Shown here one piece after another: positions 52,353 through 60,785 of a stretch of DNA of 64,000 bases (its first letter is position 1; each line of letters opens with the position of its first letter). The notes under the pieces were generated by a model. That model was not told the origin of the DNA. It saw only the letters and a list, made by a program, of their open reading frames with translations, and made no database searches. Position numbers and translations under genes: made by a program. The DNA comes from Pedobacter glucosidilyticus (GTDB lineage: Bacteria > Bacteroidota > Bacteroidia > Sphingobacteriales > Sphingobacteriaceae): assembly GCF_002483235.1 (NCBI RefSeq), contig NZ_DLHN01000012.1, positions 24,147 through 88,146 of the forward strand, in the 5' to 3' direction.

Positions 52353-53876
52353 ATGTTGAGACTTCAATTTTTACTTTTCTTATTTGTTTTTACTGCAAAT
52401 ACATTTGCACAGCAACAGCCTAATATTGTACTTATTTATACCGATGATTTGGGCTATGGAGATGTAAGTTGTTATGGGGCCAACAAAATAAAAACCCCTC
52501 ATATAGATAAACTAGCTAAACAGGGTTTACGTTTTACCAATGCCTTTGCCACATCATCTACCTGTACACCGTCAAGGTTTTCTCTACTTACAGGTAGATA
52601 TGCCTGGAGAAAATCAGGTACAGATATAGCTCCCGGAAATGCCGGATTAATTATCCCAACCAATACCCCAACCTTACCTGCAATGCTGCAAAAAGTAGGT
52701 TATAAAACCGCTGCTATAGGCAAGTGGCATTTAGGTTTAGGTCCAGATGGTGGACCAAATTGGAACGGCACTATTAAGCCCGGTCCATTAGAAATTGGTT
52801 TTGATTATTGTTTTCTTATCCCGGCAACGGCAGATCGTGTGCCAACCGTTTTTATGGAAAATCGCCATATCATCAACCTAGATCCTAAAGACCCTATAGA
52901 AGTTGATTATAAGAGAAAAGTAGGAAACGAGCCTACGGGAGAAGAAAATCCTGAGTTATTGAAAATGAAACTTACAGAAGGTCATGCGCAAACCATTGTA
53001 AACGGCATTAGCAGAATTGGTTATATGAGTGGGGGTAAAAAAGCACTTTGGAAAGATGAAGAACTGGCTTCCCATATCGCAACGCAATCTGTAAAGTTTA
53101 TCGCTCAGAATAAAAATAATCCCTTTTTCTTATATCTGGCTACTAACGATATTCATGTACCCAGAGCGCCCAATCAACAATTTGTGGGTAAAAGTGGTTT
53201 AGGCCCAAGAGGGGATGTGATTTTACAACTCGACTGGACAGTTGGCGAAGTCGTAAGAGCTTTAGATAGCCTAAAACTTACTGAAAATACTTTGATTATT
53301 TTTAGTAGCGATAATGGTCCTGTTTTAGATGATGGCTATGCCGATTTTGCTAATGAAATGCTTAATGGGCACAAACCAGCCGCTTATATGCGTGGCGGTA
53401 AATACAGTGCTTTTGATGCAGGCACAAAAGTCCCTTTTATAGCTTGTTGGCCCAAAACCATCAAGCCAGCTGTTTCTTCCGCAGCTTTAAGTCAGGTTGA
53501 TTTATATGCTTCTTTAGCAGCCCTCACTCAACAACCTTTAGCTGTAAAAGAAGCTCCAGACAGTTTCAACATGTTGGATGTTCTTTTAGGAAAATCTGCA
53601 AAAGGCAGGTCTTATATCATTCAGCATGCTGTAAACGGTACTTTATCATTCATAAAAAATAATTGGAAATATATTGAACCTGGTAAAGGTCCAAAGGTGT
53701 ATCCAGTAACCAATATCGAGAGTGGAAACTCAGAAAATGGATTGCTTTTTAATTTAAAGCAAGACCCATCAGAGCGGGAAGATTTACTTACCCAAAAACC
53801 TAAAAAAGCCTTGAAGCTAGCTAAAGAACTGGCAAGTATAAAAGAAAATCAGGCTACCAGATTAAGTGAAAAATAA
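52353..53876 (+). CDS. Formylglycine-dependent sulfatase (S1), first
   Basis: A 507-residue exported sulfatase with signal peptide 1-20 (ending NTFAQ). The catalytic Cys71, to be turned into formylglycine, is in STCTPSRFSLLTGR. Metal and sulfate residues are in IYTDDLGYGDVSCYG near the N-terminus and IIFSSDNGPV later. The region resembles N-acetylgalactosamine sulfatases, but the sulfated position cannot be read. It heads an operon in which sulfatase and PL8 lyase genes alternate, the next gene starting 11 bases later. A chondroitin or dermatan sulfate substrate is inferred from context. Confidence 0.9.
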   Translation: MLRLQFLLFLFVFTANTFAQQQPNIVLIYTDDLGYGDVSCYGANKIKTPHIDKLAKQGLRFTNAFATSSTCTPSRFSLLTGRYAWRKSGTDIAPGNAGLIIPTNTPTLPAMLQKVGYKTAAIGKWHLGLGPDGGPNWNGTIKPGPLEIGFDYCFLIPATADRVPTVFMENRHIINLDPKDPIEVDYKRKVGNEPTGEENPELLKMKLTEGHAQTIVNGISRIGYMSGGKKALWKDEELASHIATQSVKFIAQNKNNPFFLYLATNDIHVPRAPNQQFVGKSGLGPRGDVILQLDWTVGEVVRALDSLKLTENTLIIFSSDNGPVLDDGYADFANEMLNGHKPAAYMRGGKYSAFDAGTKVPFIACWPKTIKPAVSSAALSQVDLYASLAALTQQPLAVKEAPDSFNMLDVLLGKSAKGRSYIIQHAVNGTLSFIKNNWKYIEPGKGPKVYPVTNIESGNSENGLLFNLKQDPSEREDLLTQKPKKALKLAKELASIKENQATRLSEK

Positions 53877-53887
53877 GCATCCCAAAC

Positions 53888-56800
53888 ATGAAAAAAATAG
53901 TTTTTATACTTTGCTTGCTTATTGCTACAAAACATCTGGCTATAGCCCAACTACAAGCAGATATTTGCGAAAAAGAAGTGCCAAAAGACTGGCAAGCTAA
54001 AAACGGTAAGTTAGCTATCAGTACGCAACATCAGAAAATGGGCGAAAGTTCTGTTGCATGGACTTGGACAAAAGGGGATGAAAGTACTTTAAACATTGTT
54101 TCAGATGAGTTTAAAAAGGTAGCATCAGATAAACGCAGTACTTTTGTTTTTTGGATTTATAATGAAAATCCGGTTGCAGAGAAACTAAGTTTTACCTTTT
54201 ATGCTGCCGACAAAGAAGCTTGTAAATTTGATTTTAACCTCAATTTTAAAGGTTGGCGTACAGCTTGGGTGATGTACCACCGTGATATGCAAGGTACACC
54301 GCAATCCAATATGAATCGTTTAGAAATTAAAGCTCCGGTAACAATAAAAAAGGGAACTTTATTCCTAGACCAAATGATGTATCAGGTAAATATCAATCCA
54401 CGGTCGCCCATGCGAGATTTTCAAGTGCCTTTTGTGAATTTAGAAGGAGACCAAGCGGCCAATGCCCATTGGAATTCACTTTATAAATTTAGCACAACGC
54501 CAGACTATTTACCTCTAAAATCCGCTATAACTCCGCAAGATAAAAAAGAAGTTAGCCAAATTTATAAACGTTTCTTAGAAGTAATTCTTCCTTCAAAAAA
54601 ACTTATAACAGATAGCATTATAAGTAAACTAGAAAAAGAATATGCTTTTTGGAAAATTAAAAGAAACGGGCAATACATTAACGGAAGAACAATTTTTTCT
54701 ACCAATGATATCGAATTGTCTGATAGCAGAACATTAGATTCTGCAAAAAAGATAAATGCGAAAACCAATATTAACAGGTACAGTAATTTAATGCTTGCTG
54801 TAGCAGAAGCCCATCATTTTAGTACTACCCAAACCAATAAAGATAAGCTAGCAACAATGTTTATAAATCTGCTAGACCATGCAGAAAATCAAGGATGGTC
54901 TTTTGGGAGTGGTATGGGTGCTTTACATCACTTAGGTTATAATTTAGAAAGTTATTATACGGCATGCTTACTCATGAAAGATGTTATCAAAGCATCGGGC
55001 AAGCTTGAGCAAACCTTTAAAAGTATGTTTTGGTTTAGCGGCTTGGGCCGAGCTGTGGAAGTGACAGAAAAAATGCCTGAGTCTAATATTGATGTTTTAA
55101 ATACACTTTTACAAGGAATGTTGAGTAGTATTTTAATTTTAGATGATACTCCGGAAAAAATGCGCTTCCTACAATATTACTCACGTTGGTTATCTTTCAA
55201 CATGAAACCCAATGTAGCTATAACAGGTGCTTTTAAACCCGATGGAGCAGTTTTTCATCATGCAACTTTGTATCCGGCTTATGGCGTTGGAGGCTATAAT
55301 GGTTTAGCCCCAATTGTTTATGTGCTGAGTAAAACAAGCTATCAGGTAGCGCAAGAAGCGCATCAAAAATTTAAAGAAAATTTATTGATGATGCATTACT
55401 ATACCAATCCTTACAAATGGCCAATCAGCATTTCGGGAAGGCACCCAACGGGAACTTGGAGCATCCCTGACAAACCTTATGCTTACCTAGCACTTGCCGG
55501 TACTCCGGATGGTAAAGAGGCTATTGACGAGGAAATGGCTGCCGTTTACTTATTAGTAGCTAAGAAGAAAAATTTGGCTTGGGATAAAAAGTTTAAGCAA
55601 ATAGGTGTACAAGCTGCAAAACACCCTTCCGGACATTGGAGCTTAAATTACGGTTTATTAGAAATTCATAGAAGAGATAATTGGTTGCTAACCGTTAAAG
55701 GTCATAATAGGTATATCGTAAGTCATGAGGCTTATCCTAAAGCAAATGTATTTGGTAGATACTTAAGTTATGGTCATGTAGAAGTATTGTTTCCAGAAAC
55801 TAAAACCACAACCGGAAGTAATTTTGCTGATAAAGGTTGGGATTGGAACCGCATACCCGGAACAACCACCTTACATGTCCCTCTAGATAAACTAAGGGCA
55901 AATATCCTTAATGTAGATGATTATAGTGGGGTAGAAGAAATGCTTTTAACAGATGAAGTTTTTGCTGGAGGAACTTCTTTAAACCAACAAGGGCTTTTTG
56001 CCATGAAGCTGAGAGGGCATGATAAATACAATTTAGGAAGCTTTAAAGCTATAAAATCTTGGTTTATGTTTGATAGTTTGTTGGTTTGCTTAGGTTCTGA
56101 TATTGAGAATAGTATCAAGGAATATCCAACAGAAACAACCATTTTTCAAAACTATTTAAACAAAACCAACGAAGTTGTATTGCTTGATCATCAACCAATT
56201 GATTTTCCCGCTCAATTATCAAAAACTTTAACAACGCCAACTTTTGTATTAGATAACAGAGGGATAGGCTATTATTTAGCAGCCAATAATAATATTACGC
56301 TAAGTAAAAATCAGCAGCAATCTAGAGATCAAAAAGATACGCAAAACACAAAGGGTAATTTTGCTAGCTTAGTTTTACAACATGGTTCTGCACCAAAAAA
56401 TGAAGGTTATGAATATGCCATGTTGATTGGTACTGACGCACAAAAAATGCAGACTTTTAAAACGCAAATGTCTGGTAAAACGCCTGTTTATCAGGTTTTA
56501 CAAAAAACCGCTGATGCACATAGCGTAAAATATACAGCGCAGCAGCTTACAGGTTTGGTACTTTTTAAAGAGAATAGTAAATCAACAGATCCGCTTATCA
56601 TCAACAACAGTAAAGCTTGTTTAATTTTATATCAGCCAGATGCAGAAAAACTAAATTTAGCAATTACCGACCCTGATTTAGGATTTTACCAAGGTGCTGA
56701 TGAAACACCGCTAAACAACAATGGTACAAGAAAAGAGGTAAGTATTTATTCTCGTTATTGGTTTAAAACCGATGCTCAACCATCTGTAATACAGTTAGAA

Positions 56801-56935
56801 TTAAAAGGTAATTGGCTAAAAGCGGATGATAGTAAGAAATATGAAGTCGCAAAAACAACACAAGGTAATACTATAATTAAAGTAAATTGTGCTTATGGTT
56901 TGGCTACTCGGTTAACATTAAAAAAGGGAAATTAA
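53888..56935 (+). CDS. PL8 lyase, chondroitinase ABC type
   Basis: A 1015-residue exported lyase with signal peptide 1-21 (ending LAIAQ). The N-terminal part (about 25-200) is a jelly-roll carbohydrate-binding-like domain, then an alpha-helical toroid to about 580 and beta-sandwich domains to the end. Catalytic candidates are His458 and Tyr465 in FHHATLYPAYG and Arg518 in ISGRHPTG; the 7-residue step from His to Tyr matches chondroitinase ABC I. Length and architecture are those of ABC-type enzymes, about 1000 residues. It cuts chondroitin, dermatan or hyaluronan chains to unsaturated products. It follows a sulfatase gene and touches the next one. Confidence 0.88.
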   Translation: MKKIVFILCLLIATKHLAIAQLQADICEKEVPKDWQAKNGKLAISTQHQKMGESSVAWTWTKGDESTLNIVSDEFKKVASDKRSTFVFWIYNENPVAEKLSFTFYAADKEACKFDFNLNFKGWRTAWVMYHRDMQGTPQSNMNRLEIKAPVTIKKGTLFLDQMMYQVNINPRSPMRDFQVPFVNLEGDQAANAHWNSLYKFSTTPDYLPLKSAITPQDKKEVSQIYKRFLEVILPSKKLITDSIISKLEKEYAFWKIKRNGQYINGRTIFSTNDIELSDSRTLDSAKKINAKTNINRYSNLMLAVAEAHHFSTTQTNKDKLATMFINLLDHAENQGWSFGSGMGALHHLGYNLESYYTACLLMKDVIKASGKLEQTFKSMFWFSGLGRAVEVTEKMPESNIDVLNTLLQGMLSSILILDDTPEKMRFLQYYSRWLSFNMKPNVAITGAFKPDGAVFHHATLYPAYGVGGYNGLAPIVYVLSKTSYQVAQEAHQKFKENLLMMHYYTNPYKWPISISGRHPTGTWSIPDKPYAYLALAGTPDGKEAIDEEMAAVYLLVAKKKNLAWDKKFKQIGVQAAKHPSGHWSLNYGLLEIHRRDNWLLTVKGHNRYIVSHEAYPKANVFGRYLSYGHVEVLFPETKTTTGSNFADKGWDWNRIPGTTTLHVPLDKLRANILNVDDYSGVEEMLLTDEVFAGGTSLNQQGLFAMKLRGHDKYNLGSFKAIKSWFMFDSLLVCLGSDIENSIKEYPTETTIFQNYLNKTNEVVLLDHQPIDFPAQLSKTLTTPTFVLDNRGIGYYLAANNNITLSKNQQQSRDQKDTQNTKGNFASLVLQHGSAPKNEGYEYAMLIGTDAQKMQTFKTQMSGKTPVYQVLQKTADAHSVKYTAQQLTGLVLFKENSKSTDPLIINNSKACLILYQPDAEKLNLAITDPDLGFYQGADETPLNNNGTRKEVSIYSRYWFKTDAQPSVIQLELKGNWLKADDSKKYEVAKTTQGNTIIKVNCAYGLATRLTLKKGN

Positions 56936-58330
56936 ATGAAAAGAATATATACAGCAGCTTTGTTTTGCACTTTGACAATGTCTGTTTTTGCACAAACTAA
57001 GACTAAACCCAATGTTATTGTCATTTTAAGTGATGATGCCGGTTATGCTGATTTAGGTTGTTATGGAGGTAAAGAAATTCCAACTCCAAATATTGATGCA
57101 TTGGCAAAAAATGGAGTATTATTTACCAATGCTTACGTTACAGCAGCAGTTTGTGCTCCTTCTAGAGCAGGTTTATTAAGCGGACGTTATCAACAACGTT
57201 TCGGGTTTGAGCATAATACTTCTACCAAACCTGTTAATGGTTTTCAGTTAAGTGATATTGGTTTAGATCCATCGGTTAAAACCATAGGAGACCAAATGCA
57301 AGCCAATGGTTATAAAACCATTGTGATAGGTAAATGGCATTTAGGCGAGGAAGAAAAGCATTTTCCATTAAACAGAGGTTTTGATGAGTTTTATGGTTTT
57401 ATTGGTGGGCATCGTAATTTTTTTGCTTACAATAAGCAACCTAAAAGAGAGCTACAATTGCTACACAACAGAAAAGCAGTACCAGAAAAAGAGATATACT
57501 ACCTTACTGATATGTTTACCGATAAGGCCATTTCTTTTGTTAAAGAACATCAAAAAGAGCCTTTTTTTATGTATTTGGCTTATAATGCAGTGCATACGCC
57601 TATAAATGCACAACAAGAGCTGATGCAACAATTTGCTCATATCCAAAACGCAGATAGAAGAGCCTATGCAGCTATGATGACTTCCTTAGATCTTAATATT
57701 GGTAAATTGGTAGCTACTTTAAAAGAGCAAAAGCTTTACGAAAATACTTTAATTGTTTTCTTAAATGATAATGGTGCTGCAACTAATAACGCTGCGGATA
57801 ATGGTGTGTTAAGAGGCTTAAAAGGTTCTAAATGGGAGGGCGGCATAAGGGTAGCCTACATCATGCAATGGCCTGCAAAATTACCAGCTAATCAGGTTTA
57901 TCATCCTATGGTTTCTGCTATGGATATTACGCCAACAGCTATTGCAGCTAGTAAAGGTAAAGCTTTAAAAGAGCAGGTTTTAGATGGAGTAAACCTTTTA
58001 CCTTTTTTATCAAAAAATAAAAAAGCTGTACCTCACCAAGATTTATTTTGGCGAAGAGGTGTAGCTGCAGCTGTTAGAAGTGGCGATTGGAAATTAATCA
58101 GAACAGCCAATAATCCTTTACTCTTATTCAATTTAAAGGATGATATAAGCGAGCAAAACAACCTAGCGAGTACCTATCCGCAAAAAGTGAAACAGCTTGA
58201 AAAGAAGCTCCAAAACTGGGAGCAAAAAATGCAACAACCGCATTGGATAAGTGATTATGGCGATGAAAATCAAATCAAAAAACACCGTATGGAGGTGATT
58301 GGTAGAGAAATGGAGATTAAATATCCTTAA
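56936..58330 (+). CDS. Formylglycine-dependent sulfatase (S1), second
   Basis: A 464-residue exported sulfatase with signal peptide 1-20 (ending SVFAQ). Cys73 lies in AAVCAPSRAGLLSGRYQQRFG, a motif of the arylsulfatase A/GALNS-like branch. The metal-binding start is VILSDDAGYADLGCYGG, and LIVFLNDNGAA is the later metal site. It differs clearly from the first sulfatase of the operon (CAPSR against CTPSR, and shorter), so the two may remove sulfate from different positions. Its start codon follows the lyase stop with no gap, and another lyase gene starts 9 bases after it. Confidence 0.9.
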   Translation: MKRIYTAALFCTLTMSVFAQTKTKPNVIVILSDDAGYADLGCYGGKEIPTPNIDALAKNGVLFTNAYVTAAVCAPSRAGLLSGRYQQRFGFEHNTSTKPVNGFQLSDIGLDPSVKTIGDQMQANGYKTIVIGKWHLGEEEKHFPLNRGFDEFYGFIGGHRNFFAYNKQPKRELQLLHNRKAVPEKEIYYLTDMFTDKAISFVKEHQKEPFFMYLAYNAVHTPINAQQELMQQFAHIQNADRRAYAAMMTSLDLNIGKLVATLKEQKLYENTLIVFLNDNGAATNNAADNGVLRGLKGSKWEGGIRVAYIMQWPAKLPANQVYHPMVSAMDITPTAIAASKGKALKEQVLDGVNLLPFLSKNKKAVPHQDLFWRRGVAAAVRSGDWKLIRTANNPLLLFNLKDDISEQNNLASTYPQKVKQLEKKLQNWEQKMQQPHWISDYGDENQIKKHRMEVIGREMEIKYP

Positions 58331-58339
58331 CTAATAAAG

Positions 58340-60439
58340 ATGAAAAAAGTATTTATTACACTATTATGTATAGGTTTTTTACCTTTTTTGGTAAAAGCAC
58401 AAGCAACTTATCCTTTTGGTACTATCATGAAAAGGATTTTTGATGATGAGAGTAAGTCTTTTGCCAAAGCAGATGCTCGGGCAAAGGCAACTTTAGACGC
58501 TTTACAAACCAATGGTAGCTGGAGTAATATCAATTACCAAGCTAGAGATATATCTAATTGGGCCCCCGTAAATCATCTGGAAAATACACATTTCTTAATA
58601 CAAGCTTATGTGAATAAAGGCGGTAGCTACTATAGCAATAAAGCTTTTTTAGATGCCATCATCAAAGCTTATAAATATTGGTATGCTACAGACCCAAAAA
58701 GCGATAATTGGTGGCATAATGAGATTAGCGTACCACAAAGAATAGGTGAATCTTTGATTTTACTCAAGTTTGGCGATAGCTACTTACCAGAAGAGCTAGA
58801 AAAAAAGCTTTTAGAACGAATGAAAAGAGGAGTTGCAGAGGATAAAACCGGAGCTAACAAAACTGATATTGCGATGCACTATTTTTATAGAGCTTTACTT
58901 ACAGAAGATAAAGATTTGCTTAAATCATCCTTAGACCAGCTTTTTGAACCTGTTGTTTTAACCGAAGCAGAAGAAGGCTTACAGCATGATTTTTCTTACC
59001 TGCAACACGGACCGCAATTGTATATTTCTGGTTATGGAAATGTTTTTTTAGGTGGTGTAACTAAAATTGCCAACTATGTAAGGGCAACACCTTATGCACT
59101 AAATGCAGAGAAGTTGGAGGTTTTCTCTAAGTTTTACAGACAAACCTATATTAATGCGTTTAGATCTAGGTATATAGATTTTAACGTAGAAGGCAGGGGT
59201 GTTACCAGAAAAGGAAATCTTAAGAAAACATCAGAAAAATATCGTATCCAAACGGTAAAAGCCATAGATGCTAGTAGAGAAGAAGAATGGGAAACCATCA
59301 GGCAGCGAGTAGATAGCCTGGTAGCACCAGATGATGAACTTAAACCCTTTCATCAACACTATTGGAAAGGAGATTACACGCAGCATGTACGTCCGCAGTA
59401 TTCTTTTCATGTGCGTATAGCTAGTAACCGTACCAAAAGATCAGAAAGTGGAAACAAGGAGAATTTATATGGACGATACCTTTCTGATGGAGCAACCAAT
59501 ATACAAGTAAGAGGGCCAGAGTATTTTGATATTATGCCTTTATGGGAGTGGGATAAAATCCCTGGAACAACCAGTGTAGACAATCCGGAAGATGTTTTAT
59601 TAGAAAAACAATGGGGAGAATTTGCACTAAATACTTATGCGGGGGGTGTTTCTGACGGTATTTATGGAGCAACCGCCTACCATTTAAATTATGATGGCGT
59701 TACTGCTAAAAAGGCATGGTTTTTCTTTGATCAGGAAATTGTTTGTTTGGGTGCTGATATTCAATCGACGAGTGGTCTACCTGTTACGACTACGCTAAAC
59801 CAATCTTGGTTAAATGGTAATATCCAACTTTCTGTAGGTAAAGCGCAAAAGAAAGATGAGTTAAATGAATACGCTCTAAATAATAACAGTTGGGTACAGC
59901 ATGATGGTACTGCTTACTATTTTCCTAGTGGGGCAAATGTTAAACTAAGCTCGCAAAAGCAAAGCGGTACATGGCACAAAATCAACAACTCGCAGCCTAA
60001 AAATGAAGTTAGCGGAAATGTATTTAAATTATGGATAAACCATGGCAGCAAACCACAAGTGGCTACTTATAACTATATTGTTTTACCAGCTGTAAAAGAT
60101 GTAAAGGGTTTTAATCCAGAGCAGTTACAAACCATCAGCAATACGGCCAGTCAGCAAGTGGTATATCACAAAGGCTTAAAAATATTACAGGCCGTTTTAC
60201 ACGAAGCTACAGAAGTAAAAACTGATGAGCTCAGTATAAAAACTGATAAACCTTGTGTTTTTATGATTAAAAATGTTAAAGGTAAAAAGACCTTGTACGT
60301 TGCAGATCCTTTACAGCAAGAAAAGCAAATTAAATTCACGATTAGCGATGTTAAATCTGGTAAAAAGATAGACTTAACAGTAGAAATGCCACAAAAACCC
60401 TTTGCAGGCTCAAGTAAAGAAGTTCTTTTATCTTTATAA
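58340..60439 (+). CDS. cslA: Chondroitinase AC (PL8)
   Basis: A 699-residue exported lyase with signal peptide 1-21 (ending LVKAQ), one residue shorter than the 700-residue Pedobacter heparinus enzyme as I recall it. The helical toroid domain has catalytic Asn173 (GANKTDIAMHY), His223 and Tyr232 (YLQHGPQLYISGYG), and Arg286 and Arg290 (FNVEGRGVTR). These lie exactly two positions before the known Asn175, His225, Tyr234, Arg288 and Arg292. Beta-sandwich domains from about 340 include RRSESGNKENLYGRYLSDG-like sequence. It cleaves chondroitin 4- and 6-sulfate and hyaluronan. It ends the operon before a strong hairpin. Confidence 0.95.
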   Translation: MKKVFITLLCIGFLPFLVKAQATYPFGTIMKRIFDDESKSFAKADARAKATLDALQTNGSWSNINYQARDISNWAPVNHLENTHFLIQAYVNKGGSYYSNKAFLDAIIKAYKYWYATDPKSDNWWHNEISVPQRIGESLILLKFGDSYLPEELEKKLLERMKRGVAEDKTGANKTDIAMHYFYRALLTEDKDLLKSSLDQLFEPVVLTEAEEGLQHDFSYLQHGPQLYISGYGNVFLGGVTKIANYVRATPYALNAEKLEVFSKFYRQTYINAFRSRYIDFNVEGRGVTRKGNLKKTSEKYRIQTVKAIDASREEEWETIRQRVDSLVAPDDELKPFHQHYWKGDYTQHVRPQYSFHVRIASNRTKRSESGNKENLYGRYLSDGATNIQVRGPEYFDIMPLWEWDKIPGTTSVDNPEDVLLEKQWGEFALNTYAGGVSDGIYGATAYHLNYDGVTAKKAWFFFDQEIVCLGADIQSTSGLPVTTTLNQSWLNGNIQLSVGKAQKKDELNEYALNNNSWVQHDGTAYYFPSGANVKLSSQKQSGTWHKINNSQPKNEVSGNVFKLWINHGSKPQVATYNYIVLPAVKDVKGFNPEQLQTISNTASQQVVYHKGLKILQAVLHEATEVKTDELSIKTDKPCVFMIKNVKGKKTLYVADPLQQEKQIKFTISDVKSGKKIDLTVEMPQKPFAGSSKEVLLSL

Positions 60440-60451
60440 GCTTTTTTAAAT

Positions 60452-60492
60452 TGATAGAATAATTGATGTAATAAATTTCAATTATTCTATCA
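60452..60492. terminator. Hairpin after the lyase operon
   Basis: TGATAGAATAATTGA (60452-60466) and TCAATTATTCTATCA (60478-60492) form a perfect 15-base stem around an 11-base loop. No long T run follows on the plus strand, only TTATAGG. It is AT-rich, so it may also stabilise the 3' end. Confidence 0.65.
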
Positions 60493-60711
60493 TTATAGGT
60501 TAAGCCTAATAAGATTCCTCTCCAACTTTTATTTCTATCAACTCCTAAATAAGAGTACCAACTTTAAAAAATCAAGCTAATCTTAAAAAGATTTTATTGA
60601 AAACCAAATTCTCAATAAAAGTTTAGTCTACTTCAATAACCTTCCTGTTACAGAGATAAGATGCTATAATTCTTAGAGAAAAAACTACAAAGAATAAGCC
60701 TTTTAATAACC
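60493..60711. other. Leader region before the GH67-like gene
   Basis: About 220 A/T-rich bases between the hairpin and the next promoter. AACCTAT at 60708-60714 repeats the 7-base core found before the GH88 gene and, on the other strand, before the sulfatase operon. No gene is seen. Confidence 0.4.
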
Positions 60712-60719
60712 TATTTTTG
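60712..60719 (+). promoter_or_regulatory. -7 element deciding the start of the GH67-like gene
   Basis: TATTTTTG is an exact TAnnTTTG. It overlaps the upstream in-frame ATG at 60717, so that codon cannot be on the transcript, and ATG 60786 with its signal peptide is the start. Confidence 0.5.
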
Positions 60720-60785
60720 AAATTCATATGCTTAATAGCAATTGTTGTTAAGGTTTTTATAAAAATCTGCAAACCTAAATTATAT

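Noticed and set aside
60717..60785. 23-codon N-terminal extension of the GH67-like protein
   Set aside because: It would start inside the -7 element, and it places a second hydrophobic segment before the normal signal peptide.
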